Positions 1 through 7,158 of a stretch of 64,000 nucleotides of DNA are shown one piece after another; the stretch's first letter is position 1, and each line of letters starts with the position of its first letter. A model generated the notes under the pieces. That model was not told the DNA's origin. It ran no database searches and was given only the letters and a program-made list of their open reading frames with translations. The position numbers were made by a program, and so were the translations under genes. The stretch is from an uncultured Mesorhizobium sp. (GTDB lineage Bacteria; Pseudomonadota; Alphaproteobacteria; Rhizobiales; Rhizobiaceae). The stretch lies in contig CALFXR010000110.1 of the NCBI GenBank assembly GCA_937958475.1, positions 1 to 64,000 on the forward strand, given 5' to 3'.

Positions 1-202
1 CGGGTCGCGCGCTCGTGATGCCGCGGGCCTTGAAAACGGCGGGCCTGCCGGGCGGTGCGATCGGCGCGACGAGGCGCGGCGGCCGGCCTCGGCATGCGGC
101 ACACTCCCTTCCCGGGCATGACGTGCTCGATGCTCCCGAATGCGGCGTGGAAACGTCGCCGGCACGGTTCCGCCGCGCCGCCTTCTCGGCTATCGCTGCG
201 CC

Positions 203-796
203 ATGGACGACCGGACCAATCCCCTCGACAAGAAGGCGCTGCGGCAGGCGGCGCTGGCGCGGCGCGACGCGCTCGATGCGCAATGGCGCATCGAGGCCTC
301 GCTGGCGATGGCCGAGACGGCGCGGCGCGAAATCGCGGTGGAGCCCGGCACGATCGTGTCCGGCTTCTGGCCGATCCGCTCGGAGGTCGACGTCAGGCCG
401 GTGATGTTCGCGCTGATGGAGGCCGGCGCGAGGCTGGCGCTGCCGGCGATCGTCGACAGGACGACCATCGTCTTCCGCGAGCTGGTCCGCGGCGCGCCGC
501 TGGTCGAGATGGGCTTCGGCACAGCCGGGCCTGGCGAGGAGGCCGCCGTGCTCGACCCCCAGGTGATGCTGGTTCCGCTGGCGGCTTTCGACCGCCGAGG
601 CCATCGCATCGGCTACGGCGCCGGCTTCTACGACCGCGCCATCGCGCGACTGGCGGAGCGCGGGCTGACGCCACGTCTCGTCGGCATCGCGTTCGACTGC
701 CAGGAGGTCGAACAGGTCCCCGACGAGGCCCACGACATCGTCATTGCCGAGATCCTCAGCGAAAGCGGGTTGCGCCTGTTCGCGCCTGCTGGATAG
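203..796 (+). CDS. ygfA: 5-formyltetrahydrofolate cyclo-ligase
   Basis: This 197-aa cytosolic enzyme converts 5-formyl-THF to 5,10-methenyl-THF with ATP and feeds the one-carbon pool. The family signature is clear near the C-terminus (GYGAGFYDR), preceded by VPLAAFDRRGHR, and the length is normal for the family. An upstream in-frame ATG at 140 exists, but the 21 residues it would add are not family-like, and the basic start MDDRTNPLDKKALRQ at 203 is the usual one. The next gene begins 55 bases downstream on the same strand. In many proteobacteria 6S RNA precedes this gene, but only 202 bases of upstream DNA are in view and I could not confirm it. Confidence 0.93.
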   Translation: MDDRTNPLDKKALRQAALARRDALDAQWRIEASLAMAETARREIAVEPGTIVSGFWPIRSEVDVRPVMFALMEAGARLALPAIVDRTTIVFRELVRGAPLVEMGFGTAGPGEEAAVLDPQVMLVPLAAFDRRGHRIGYGAGFYDRAIARLAERGLTPRLVGIAFDCQEVEQVPDEAHDIVIAEILSESGLRLFAPAG

Positions 797-851
797 AAGG
801 GTCTTCTGCCTTCACCGCGCATGGCCGGGCCATGCCCTCGGGACTTTCTTG

Positions 852-1676
852 ATGCGGCTCCTCTTCCTCGGCGACATGGTCGGAAAAACCGGACGCACGG
901 CCGTCTGGGAAAAGCTCCCGGAACTGATTTCCGGATTCCGGCTCGACTTCGTCATCGTCAACGGCGAGAACGCCGCCGGCGGCTTCGGCATCACCGAGGA
1001 GATCTTCCGCGAGACGATAAACGCCGGCGCCGACGTGGTGACCACCGGCAACCACGTCTGGGACCAGCGCGAGGCGCTGACGTTTGCGCCGCGCGAGGAG
1101 CGTTTTCTGCGCCCTGCCAATTTTCCCAAGGGAACGCCCGGCAAGGGCTCGGGGCTCTACATCGCCCGCAACGGCGCGCGCGTGCTGGTCGCCAACATCA
1201 TGGGCCGCGTCTTCATGCATCCCGAACTCGACGATCCGTTCCAGGCGGGCGAGCGCGAGCTTTCGGCCTGTCCGCTCGGCGAGCAGGCGGATGCGGTGGT
1301 GGTCGACTTCCACGCCGAGGCGACCAGCGAGAAGATGTGCTTCGCCCATTTCGTCGACGGCCGCGCCAGCCTCGTCGTCGGCACGCACACCCACCAGCCG
1401 ACGGCCGACCACCAGATCCTCAACGGCGGCACGGCCTATCTTTCCGACGCGGGCATGTGCGGCGACTACGACAGCTCGCTCGGCATGGACAAGGAGGAGC
1501 CGCTCAACCGCTTCCTGTCGAAGGTGCCGAAGGGCCGCTTCGAGGCGGCGAACGGGCCGGCGACGCTGTGCGGCGTCGGCGTCGACATTTCCGACCGGAC
1601 CGGGCTCGCCGAGCGCGTCGCGCCGCTGCGGCTCGGGCCGCGGCTGGAGGAGACGGTGCCTTTCTTCTGGCGCTGA
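852..1676 (+). CDS. YmdB-type (TIGR00282) metallophosphoesterase
   Basis: This 274-aa calcineurin-like phosphoesterase belongs to the YmdB family, whose Bacillus member hydrolyses 2',3'-cyclic nucleotides. The metal-binding motifs appear in order: LGDMVGKTGR at the N-terminus, NGENAAGGFG, TTGNHVWD, then FHAEATSEK and VGTHTHQPTAD. The ATG at 852 places the first motif at residues 6-15 as in relatives, so longer upstream in-frame starts are rejected. It probably shares a transcript with the cyclo-ligase gene upstream, an association common in Hyphomicrobiales. Substrate in this organism is not known from sequence. Confidence 0.9.
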   Translation: MRLLFLGDMVGKTGRTAVWEKLPELISGFRLDFVIVNGENAAGGFGITEEIFRETINAGADVVTTGNHVWDQREALTFAPREERFLRPANFPKGTPGKGSGLYIARNGARVLVANIMGRVFMHPELDDPFQAGERELSACPLGEQADAVVVDFHAEATSEKMCFAHFVDGRASLVVGTHTHQPTADHQILNGGTAYLSDAGMCGDYDSSLGMDKEEPLNRFLSKVPKGRFEAANGPATLCGVGVDISDRTGLAERVAPLRLGPRLEETVPFFWR

Positions 1677-1743
1677 CATTGACGCCGGTTCATACGAACC
1701 CTAACTCTGGCGACGCTTCCACCTCCTTGCTACCGGGACTCCC

Positions 1744-2517
1744 ATGGCCGTGATCGATTTTCTCGTCCCGCATTTCGTATGGTTGGACGATCCGACCGCC
1801 TGGGTCGCGCTGCTGACGCTGGTCGTGCTCGAGATCGTGCTCGGCATCGACAACCTGATCTTCATCTCGATCCTGACCAACAAGCTGCCGCCGGAGCAGC
1901 AGGGGCCGGCGCGGCGGCTGGGCATCGGCGCGGCGCTGATCATGCGGCTGGTGCTGCTGGCGACGATCTCCTTCATCGTGCAACTGACGACGCCGGTCTT
2001 CACGCTTTTCGGCCACGGCTTCTCCTGGCGCGACCTGATCCTGATCGCCGGCGGCCTGTTCCTGGTGTGGAAGGCGACCAAGGAAATCCATCACACCGTC
2101 GATCCGGAAGACCCGAAGGACGCCATGCTCAGCGGGACGCTGCAGCTGACGCTGGGCGGCGCGATCTTCCAGATCCTGCTGCTCGACCTGGTGTTCTCGA
2201 TCGATTCCATCATCACCGCCGTCGGCATGACCGACGAGATCGCCATCATGTACATCGCCGTCATCGTCGCGGTGAGCGTGATGATGCTGGCGGCGACCCC
2301 GCTCGCCAACTTCATCGGCAAGAACCCGACCATCGTCATGCTGGCGCTGGGCTTCCTCCTGATGATCGGCATGACGCTGATCGCCGACGGCATGGGCTTC
2401 CACGTTCCGAAGGGTTACATCTACGCGGCGATGGGCTTCTCGGCGCTGGTCGAGGGCCTGAACATGCTGGCCAGGCGCAGCCGGACGAGCAAGAAGGAGA
2501 TCGATCCGGGCATCTGA
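1744..2517 (+). CDS. TerC family integral membrane protein
   Basis: This 257-aa protein has about seven hydrophobic segments and the two TerC signatures with acidic residues inside membrane helices: EIVLGIDNLIFI near residue 35 and DLVFSIDSIITAVGM near residue 155. TerC proteins are linked to tellurite resistance and, in other bacteria, to metal (manganese) export at the inner membrane; no ter operon is present here, so a general metal-homeostasis role is the safer reading. It lies 67 bases after the phosphoesterase gene and converges with the MBL-fold gene 18 bases downstream. Confidence 0.9.
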   Translation: MAVIDFLVPHFVWLDDPTAWVALLTLVVLEIVLGIDNLIFISILTNKLPPEQQGPARRLGIGAALIMRLVLLATISFIVQLTTPVFTLFGHGFSWRDLILIAGGLFLVWKATKEIHHTVDPEDPKDAMLSGTLQLTLGGAIFQILLLDLVFSIDSIITAVGMTDEIAIMYIAVIVAVSVMMLAATPLANFIGKNPTIVMLALGFLLMIGMTLIADGMGFHVPKGYIYAAMGFSALVEGLNMLARRSRTSKKEIDPGI

Positions 2518-2535
2518 CGGGAAGCGCCCCGCTTC

Positions 2536-3336
2536 TCAGACGCCGTCGAGGACGACGATGGTCGGCCGCGACGGCAGGGTGCGCATGGAGACGGTCAGCG
2601 AGCGGCCGGCGCGGAACTCGACGGCGTAGGCCGCGCCCATGGCGCCGGTGAACGCGACGAGCGGCGTGGCGTGGCGGTGCATCGGCAGCACCATCGAGGA
2701 ATAGAGGCGCCGGGTGATCTCCTGCATCGCGGGCAGCGACAGCGTCATGCCGCCGTCGACCGGCACCATGACGATGTCGAGGCGGCCGATGGCCGCGTAG
2801 TGGGCGTCCTCCAGCCCATGGTGCAAATGGCCGAGATGGCCGATGCACAGGCCGGCGACCTCGAAGACGAAGATCGAGTTGCCGTCCTTCTCCATCATGT
2901 CCCAGCGGCGGATGTCGGTCGGCACGTTGCGGACGTAGACGTCGTCGACGACGAGCGCGTGGCGCGCCGGCCCGCCGTCGGGGTTCCAGCCGCGCAGTAC
3001 GTGCTCGATGCCGGGATCTGGATGGTCGGAAAAATGCGTGCGGTGGGCCTTGTTCATGGTCGCCACGCGCGGCAGCGGCGTGTGGCCGTAGACGCCGGAA
3101 TAGTCGGTGGCGATGCGCACGCCGGCCGGCGTCTCGATGACATAGGTGGAGTGGCCGGCATAGGTGATGGTGACGTCGCCGTCGGTCCGCGCCTGGGCCG
3201 GCGTCAGGTTGACGTAGGTGGCCCGGGGCAGGGCCTCGGCCATGGCGATGCAGGAGGACGGGATCGGGTCCTGCTGGGCGGAGGCGGGCCCGGCGATGAA
3301 CACGAAGGCGGCGGCGAGAAGGGCCAGGGGGTGCAT
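2536..3336 (-). CDS. Exported MBL-fold (UlaG-like) hydrolase
   Basis: This 266-aa protein has a signal peptide (hydrophobic residues 3-15, cleavage after GPASA near residue 20) and a metallo-beta-lactamase fold of the UlaG-like type: ITYAGHSTYVIETPAG near residue 56, GHLGH near residue 167 and a late metal-site segment VLPMHRHAT. The usual HxHxDH metal motif is degenerate (HRTHFSDH), so the first metal ligand may be displaced. It is monocistronic, facing away from the SRPBCC/ArsR pair. Periplasmic location is inferred; the substrate is unknown. Confidence 0.8.
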   Translation of the reverse strand: MHPLALLAAAFVFIAGPASAQQDPIPSSCIAMAEALPRATYVNLTPAQARTDGDVTITYAGHSTYVIETPAGVRIATDYSGVYGHTPLPRVATMNKAHRTHFSDHPDPGIEHVLRGWNPDGGPARHALVVDDVYVRNVPTDIRRWDMMEKDGNSIFVFEVAGLCIGHLGHLHHGLEDAHYAAIGRLDIVMVPVDGGMTLSLPAMQEITRRLYSSMVLPMHRHATPLVAFTGAMGAAYAVEFRAGRSLTVSMRTLPSRPTIVVLDGV

Positions 3337-3460
3337 GGGAGACTCCCGGATCGTGTGGCGGGAGCGAGTATCGCCACGACCGCGCCGATCGCGTCATCAC
3401 GATCGCGCGAGAGGCGAGCGGCCCCCACCTGCGGCGGGCGCCGCGAGCGGTGACGGCGGG

Positions 3461-3916
3461 TCAGTGCGCCGCTTGCGTGTCGGCGGCGAGGTACTTCTCC
3501 AGCGCGTCGAGCAGCGCGTTCCAGCCGTGCTGGCGGCCCTCGGCGCCGTCGCTGGGCGGGATGACGCACATCTGCTCGACATAGGTCAGCTTGGTGCCGC
3601 CGCCGTGGTCGGCGAAGACGACGGTCGTCAGCGAGACCGTGTGGACGCGGCCGTCGAGGGCCATCGAATAGGCGAAGACGATCCGCTGCCGGTCCCTGAT
3701 CTCGAAGTAGCGCGTCTCGTTGGTGTGCGTGCCCATGGGCGAGACGAAATCGTTGCGCTCGGCGCCGCCCGGGCGGAAGTCGACCTCGACCAGGCCTTCG
3801 CCGAACCAGGCCTTCTTCTTCTCCGGGATCGACCATGCCGCCCAGACATGGTCCAGGCAGTTGGGGAAGATGCGCTCGATGGTGAACTGCCGGTGTTCCT
3901 GAACGGGACTGGTCAC
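3461..3916 (-). CDS. SRPBCC (AHSA1-like) domain protein
   Basis: This 151-aa protein has the START/SRPBCC fold typical of AHSA1-like proteins: an opening FTIERIFPNCLDHVWAAW, then a FRPGG turn and a C-terminal helix GWNALLDALEKYLA. Such proteins bind hydrophobic ligands and are often paired with an ArsR regulator. I place the start at the GTG at 3916, one base beyond the ArsR stop codon, because the family N-terminus begins there and no ATG lies in a suitable place. The tight junction indicates translational coupling with the regulator. Ligand unknown. Confidence 0.85.
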   Translation of the reverse strand: MTSPVQEHRQFTIERIFPNCLDHVWAAWSIPEKKKAWFGEGLVEVDFRPGGAERNDFVSPMGTHTNETRYFEIRDRQRIVFAYSMALDGRVHTVSLTTVVFADHGGGTKLTYVEQMCVIPPSDGAEGRQHGWNALLDALEKYLAADTQAAH

Positions 3917-3917
3917 G

Positions 3918-4244
3918 TCATTGCTCCTGGTTGAGGAAGGCGCCGAGCCGGTCGAGGCGCTGCTCGATCCGGGCGCGATGGCTCGAGACCCATCGTTCGA
4001 CCCACGCCAGCCGGTCCGGCACGAGGCTGACCGTCCTGACCCGCCCCGACTTTCGCGAGGCGACGAGGCCGGCGTCCTCGAGGACGCGCAGGTGCTTGAG
4101 GAACGACGGCGGCGCCATGGAAAAGGGCTGGGCAAGCTCGCTGACCGAGGCGGGGCCGTCGAGCAGCCGTTCCACGACCGCCAGCCGCGTCGGGTCGGAC
4201 AACGCGCCGAAGATCCGTGGCAGATGGGTTTCATAGGTAGCCAT
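3918..4244 (-). CDS. ArsR-family transcriptional regulator
   Basis: This 108-aa winged-helix repressor has the ArsR core (FGALSDPTRLAVVERLL, ASVSELAQPFSMAPPSFLKHLRVLEDAGLV, then a wing with SRKSGRVRTVSL). No clustered cysteines of a metal-sensing type are visible, so it is probably one of the non-metal ArsR regulators that travel with SRPBCC proteins. The ATG at 4244 lies inside a 14-base palindrome, suggesting that the protein represses its own promoter. It is the first gene of a two-gene operon. Confidence 0.88.
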   Translation of the reverse strand: MATYETHLPRIFGALSDPTRLAVVERLLDGPASVSELAQPFSMAPPSFLKHLRVLEDAGLVASRKSGRVRTVSLVPDRLAWVERWVSSHRARIEQRLDRLGAFLNQEQ

Positions 4245-4251
4245 ATGGCTA
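4238..4251. promoter_or_regulatory. Perfect palindrome over the arsR start codon, probable operator
   Basis: TAGCCATATGGCTA is a perfect 14-base inverted repeat whose centre overlaps the ATG of the ArsR gene. Its position and symmetry fit an autoregulatory operator for a dimeric winged-helix repressor. Binding is inferred. Confidence 0.6.
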
Positions 4252-4374
4252 TCTTTAGGCGGGATTGCGCGGCCGGTCAAGACAGTTAGCCGGACGGATA
4301 TGTTTTCCTCCGACGGCCGGCGGACCGACGAGACGCGGAAAGGCCGGCCGGGCGCAAAGGTCGCCGCCACCCGC

Positions 4375-4403
4375 CTAGACCTTTGCCGGCAATTTCACTA
4401 TAA
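4375..4403 (+). promoter_or_regulatory. Rhizobial-type sigma-70 promoter of yebC
   Basis: CTAGAC at 4375-4380, a 17-base spacer and CTATAA at 4398-4403 closely match the alphaproteobacterial consensus CTTGAC-N17-CTATAT. The site lies 45 bases before the yebC start codon. Confidence 0.6.
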
Positions 4404-4448
4404 GGCCGCGCATTCAACGACATCGCGGACATCCGCAGCAGGGGTGCC

Positions 4449-5198
4449 ATGGCCGGCCATTCACAGTTCAAGAACATCATGCACCGCAAGGGCCGCCAGG
4501 ACGCGGCCAAGTCGAAGATGTTCTCCAAGCTCGCGCGCGAGATCACCGTCGCCGCCAAGATGGGCACGCCCGATCCCGACATGAACCCGCGCCTCAGGCT
4601 CGCCGTGCAGGCGGCCAAGGCCCAGTCGATGCCGAAGGACAACATCCAGCGCGCCATCAACAAGGCGGCGGGCGGCGACGCGGAGAACTACGACGAGGTG
4701 CGCTACGAGGGCTACGGTCCGGGCGGCGTCGCCGTCATCGTCGAGGCGCTGACCGACAACCGCAACCGCACCGCCTCCAACGTGCGCGCCTGCTTCACCA
4801 AGGCCGGCGGGGCGCTGGGCGAGACCGGCTCGGTGTCGTTCATGTGGAACCGCGTCGGCGAGATCTTCTATCCGGCGAGCGCGGGCGACGCCGACAAGGT
4901 GATGGAGGCCGTCATCGAGGCCGGCGCCGAGGACGTCCAGTCCGACGAGGACGGCCATACCATCATCTGCGCCTTCGAATCGGTCGGCGAGGTGGCGAAG
5001 GCGCTGGAAGCCGTGTTCGGCGAGGCCGAGAGCGTCAAGATCATCTGGCAGCCGCAGAATTCCGTGCCGGTCGACGAGGAGCGGGCGCAATCGCTGATGA
5101 AGCTCGTCGCCAACCTCGAGGACGACGACGACGTGCAGAACGTCTACGCCAACTTCGAGGTCGACGAGGAGACGCTTGCCAAGCTGAGCGCGGCCTGA
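4449..5198 (+). CDS. yebC: YebC/PmpR family protein
   Basis: This 249-aa protein matches YebC along its whole length: the N-terminal MAGHSQFKNIMHRKGRQDAAKSKMF, the segment YEGYGPGGVAVIVEALTDN near residue 90, and the acidic C-terminus. YebC proteins act in translation, helping ribosomes through difficult stretches such as proline runs, and were earlier described as DNA-binding regulators. In many proteobacteria yebC lies next to ruvC; here the two are about 39 kb apart in the window, so that link has been broken. GGGG four bases before the ATG can serve as ribosome binding site. Confidence 0.95.
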   Translation: MAGHSQFKNIMHRKGRQDAAKSKMFSKLAREITVAAKMGTPDPDMNPRLRLAVQAAKAQSMPKDNIQRAINKAAGGDAENYDEVRYEGYGPGGVAVIVEALTDNRNRTASNVRACFTKAGGALGETGSVSFMWNRVGEIFYPASAGDADKVMEAVIEAGAEDVQSDEDGHTIICAFESVGEVAKALEAVFGEAESVKIIWQPQNSVPVDEERAQSLMKLVANLEDDDDVQNVYANFEVDEETLAKLSAA

Positions 5199-5258
5199 AT
5201 ATTCTCGCGCCCAGGTAGTGCCGCGCGGCCCGCGATGGCAGGGCGGGGGGACGCGAAA

Positions 5259-6035
5259 ATGACCATCGAAGCCCAGAATCCAGCGCGGCGGGCAGGATTC
5301 TGGCGCCGCTTCGGCTCCTTCATCGCCGATGGCGCGTTCATCCTTCTACCACTGGAAGTCGTGGTGGCGATCCTGTTCGCCATGACTGACGGGCGGATTC
5401 AGGGACAGTTCGGATTGAATGTCCTCGGTTGCCAGGCGTTGACGCAACTTCCGCCCGGGCTCCAGACGCAGATCACCAATCCGAACGGCGCTGCACAGTG
5501 CGCTTTCGGGCTCCCGGGTCTTCCGACCGCCAACGTGCTCATCGTCAGCCGCTCGGAGAAGAATGGGGCGTTGACGACCACCGTATCCGAGAGCTTCTGG
5601 CTCGACGCGAATGGCGATCTCGCAGTGCAGGCAGGCTATGACGTCACATGGATCGCCGTCCTGATCTTCTTTACCTACATTGTCGCCTGTGAGGTCAGGC
5701 GGGGGCGCACAATCGGCGACCGGATGGTTCGGACCAGGGTTGTCGACGCGGCACATCCCGAGGTCGTCGGAGTTCCCTTCGCCCGATCCATCGTCCGACG
5801 TGTTGCGATGATGATCGGGACGATCCCCGCGGCGATCGTCCTGGCGCCAGCCTTTTTCTACCGATACGATGCCGCGGCACTGGCGGCCTACACGGCGACG
5901 CCCCTCTACCGGTACGGGACCGTCGCTTCGGTGGTAATCGGTCTTGTTTGGCTCCTTCTGATTGTCATTGCGATCGTCAGGAAGAAAGATCCGATCTACG
6001 ACAGGATCGCACGCACGGCGGTCATCAGGGCATGA
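5259..6035 (+). CDS. RDD family membrane protein
   Basis: This 258-aa protein carries an RDD domain: an opening Arg-rich segment ARRAGFWRRFGSFIADG leading into the first helix, a long loop, then the TIGDRMVRTRVVDA segment and three later helices. An earlier in-frame ATG at 5235 exists, but the GGGGGG run eight bases before 5259 supports the later start. RDD proteins are inner-membrane proteins, some proposed to be ion exchangers. The loop between helices 1 and 2 (about residues 40-125) is unusually long and carries two cysteines that could be periplasmic. Codon use is less GC-rich than the neighbours, suggesting later acquisition. The next gene overlaps its stop codon. Confidence 0.8.
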   Translation: MTIEAQNPARRAGFWRRFGSFIADGAFILLPLEVVVAILFAMTDGRIQGQFGLNVLGCQALTQLPPGLQTQITNPNGAAQCAFGLPGLPTANVLIVSRSEKNGALTTTVSESFWLDANGDLAVQAGYDVTWIAVLIFFTYIVACEVRRGRTIGDRMVRTRVVDAAHPEVVGVPFARSIVRRVAMMIGTIPAAIVLAPAFFYRYDAAALAAYTATPLYRYGTVASVVIGLVWLLLIVIAIVRKKDPIYDRIARTAVIRA

Positions 6036-6316
6036 CGATCCGCCCTTCCGTCCGCATCACCTACTGCACGCAGTGCAACTGGATGCTGCGCGCCGCGTGG
6101 ATGGCGCAGGAACTGCTGTCGACCTTCGGCGCCGAACTGGGCTCGGTCACCCTGGTGCCCGGCACCGGCGGCGTCTTCGAGATCGCGGTCGACGGCGAGA
6201 CGGTCTGGGAGCGCAAGAAGGACGGCGGCTTTCCCGAGGCGAAGGTGCTGAAGCAGCGGATCCGGGACAAGGCGTGGCCCGAACGCGACCTCGGGCATGC
6301 GGACCGGAAGAGCTGA
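6032..6316 (+). CDS. SelT/SelW/SelH-like redox protein (Rdx family)
   Basis: This 94-aa thioredoxin-like protein opens with ITYCTQCNWMLRAAW; the CxxC motif stands where selenoproteins W/T carry Cys-x-x-Sec. The C-terminal WERKKDGGFPEAKVLKQRIRD is typical of bacterial members. The ATG overlaps the stop codon of the RDD gene (ATGA), so translation is probably coupled. Function is a presumed thiol redox role in the cytosol. Confidence 0.88.
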   Translation: MTIRPSVRITYCTQCNWMLRAAWMAQELLSTFGAELGSVTLVPGTGGVFEIAVDGETVWERKKDGGFPEAKVLKQRIRDKAWPERDLGHADRKS

Positions 6317-6372
6317 GCGCTGACCGGCGGAAGGCATCGCAGGCCTTCGCGGACGGTGCGGCGCGATCCGGC

Positions 6373-6534
6373 TCACTTCCCGTTGCGTTCCGCCCACAAC
6401 GCGCCGATCGCGGCGCCGATGGCGATGCCGGCGGCGATGCCCGTCGGCAGGTTGTCGATGGCGACCCCGATCACGGCGCCGAGGCCGACGCCGACCGCGA
6501 TGCCCACCGCCATCTTCGACGAAGTGTCATCCAT
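6373..6534 (-). CDS. Small glycine-zipper membrane protein
   Basis: This 53-aa protein consists of a short polar start (MDDTSSKM) and two glycine-rich hydrophobic stretches (VGIAVGVGLGAVIGVAI and AAGIAIGAAIGALW) with a basic tail. Spaced glycines every three to four residues are characteristic of glycine-zipper helices. The start at 6534 is chosen for the GGGAG sequence ten bases upstream; a longer in-frame form from 6558 is less likely. Role unknown. Confidence 0.65.
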   Translation of the reverse strand: MDDTSSKMAVGIAVGVGLGAVIGVAIDNLPTGIAAGIAIGAAIGALWAERNGK

Positions 6535-6658
6535 TTGCGTACTCCCGTTCGCGACCAACGGACGAGGCGCGCCGCTGTTCCGCCCGGTGCCGGGGCATTC
6601 GGAGTGCGAACCGGCCTACCGCTTTCCAGAGGAGAACCGGCCTGCGGCGTCGGGAACG

Positions 6659-6717
6659 AAAAAGGCCCGCCTCGCGGCGGGCCCGGAAACGCGAAGGGCC
6701 CGCGTCCGGCGGGCCCT
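6659..6717 (-). terminator. Tandem hairpins ending rpmE
   Basis: Reading the minus strand from rpmE, a 9-bp stem (arms 6709-6717 and 6695-6703) is followed by an 8-bp GC stem (6676-6683 with 6664-6671) and then five T residues (6663-6659). The second hairpin with its T-run is a standard intrinsic terminator; the first is an additional GC hairpin just before it. Confidence 0.8.
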
Positions 6718-6744
6718 GGCGGTCTCGGAACGGAGTTCCGGAAA

Positions 6745-6966
6745 TCAGATGCCGAGATTGGCGAACTTGTTCTTGAACTTCGACAGGCGGCCGCCGCGGT
6801 CGAGCAGGGTCTGCGCGCCGCCGGTCCAGGCCGGGTGCGTGCGCGGATCGATGTCGAGGTTCAGCGTGTCGCCTTCCTTGCCCCAGGTCGAGCGGGTCAG
6901 GTACTCGGTGCCGTCGGTCATGACCACCTTGATGGTGTGGTAGTCGGGATGGATCTTGCTCTTCAT
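6745..6966 (-). CDS. rpmE: 50S ribosomal protein L31
   Basis: This 73-aa protein is bL31: MKSKIHPDYH start, GTEYLTRSTWGKEG and the C-terminal FKNKFANLGI. It has no cysteines, so it is of the zinc-independent type. The gene stands alone, with a divergent ABC exporter gene upstream and a strong terminator downstream. Confidence 0.97.
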   Translation of the reverse strand: MKSKIHPDYHTIKVVMTDGTEYLTRSTWGKEGDTLNLDIDPRTHPAWTGGAQTLLDRGGRLSKFKNKFANLGI

Positions 6967-7158
6967 CGGTCTGGTCCTGGCTCTCGCGGCGGCGTCGCGC
7001 GGAAAACTCCTGCGGCGACGCGCCTCTTTGAAAACTCGAAGCCGCAGCTATAGGAGAGCCACGGCTTCAAAAACGGTCGGCGAGCCTATACATCAGCCGG
7101 TATCGAAGCACAAGGCGGCGCGGTTCGCAAAATCCGGGCTCGGCGGAAGGATCAAGAC

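Noticed and set aside
1..202. Possible 3' part of 6S RNA (ssrS) before the 5-formyl-THF cyclo-ligase gene
   Set aside because: Location fits a known synteny, but the visible 202 bases do not show a structure that I can match to 6S RNA, and any 5' part lies outside the window.
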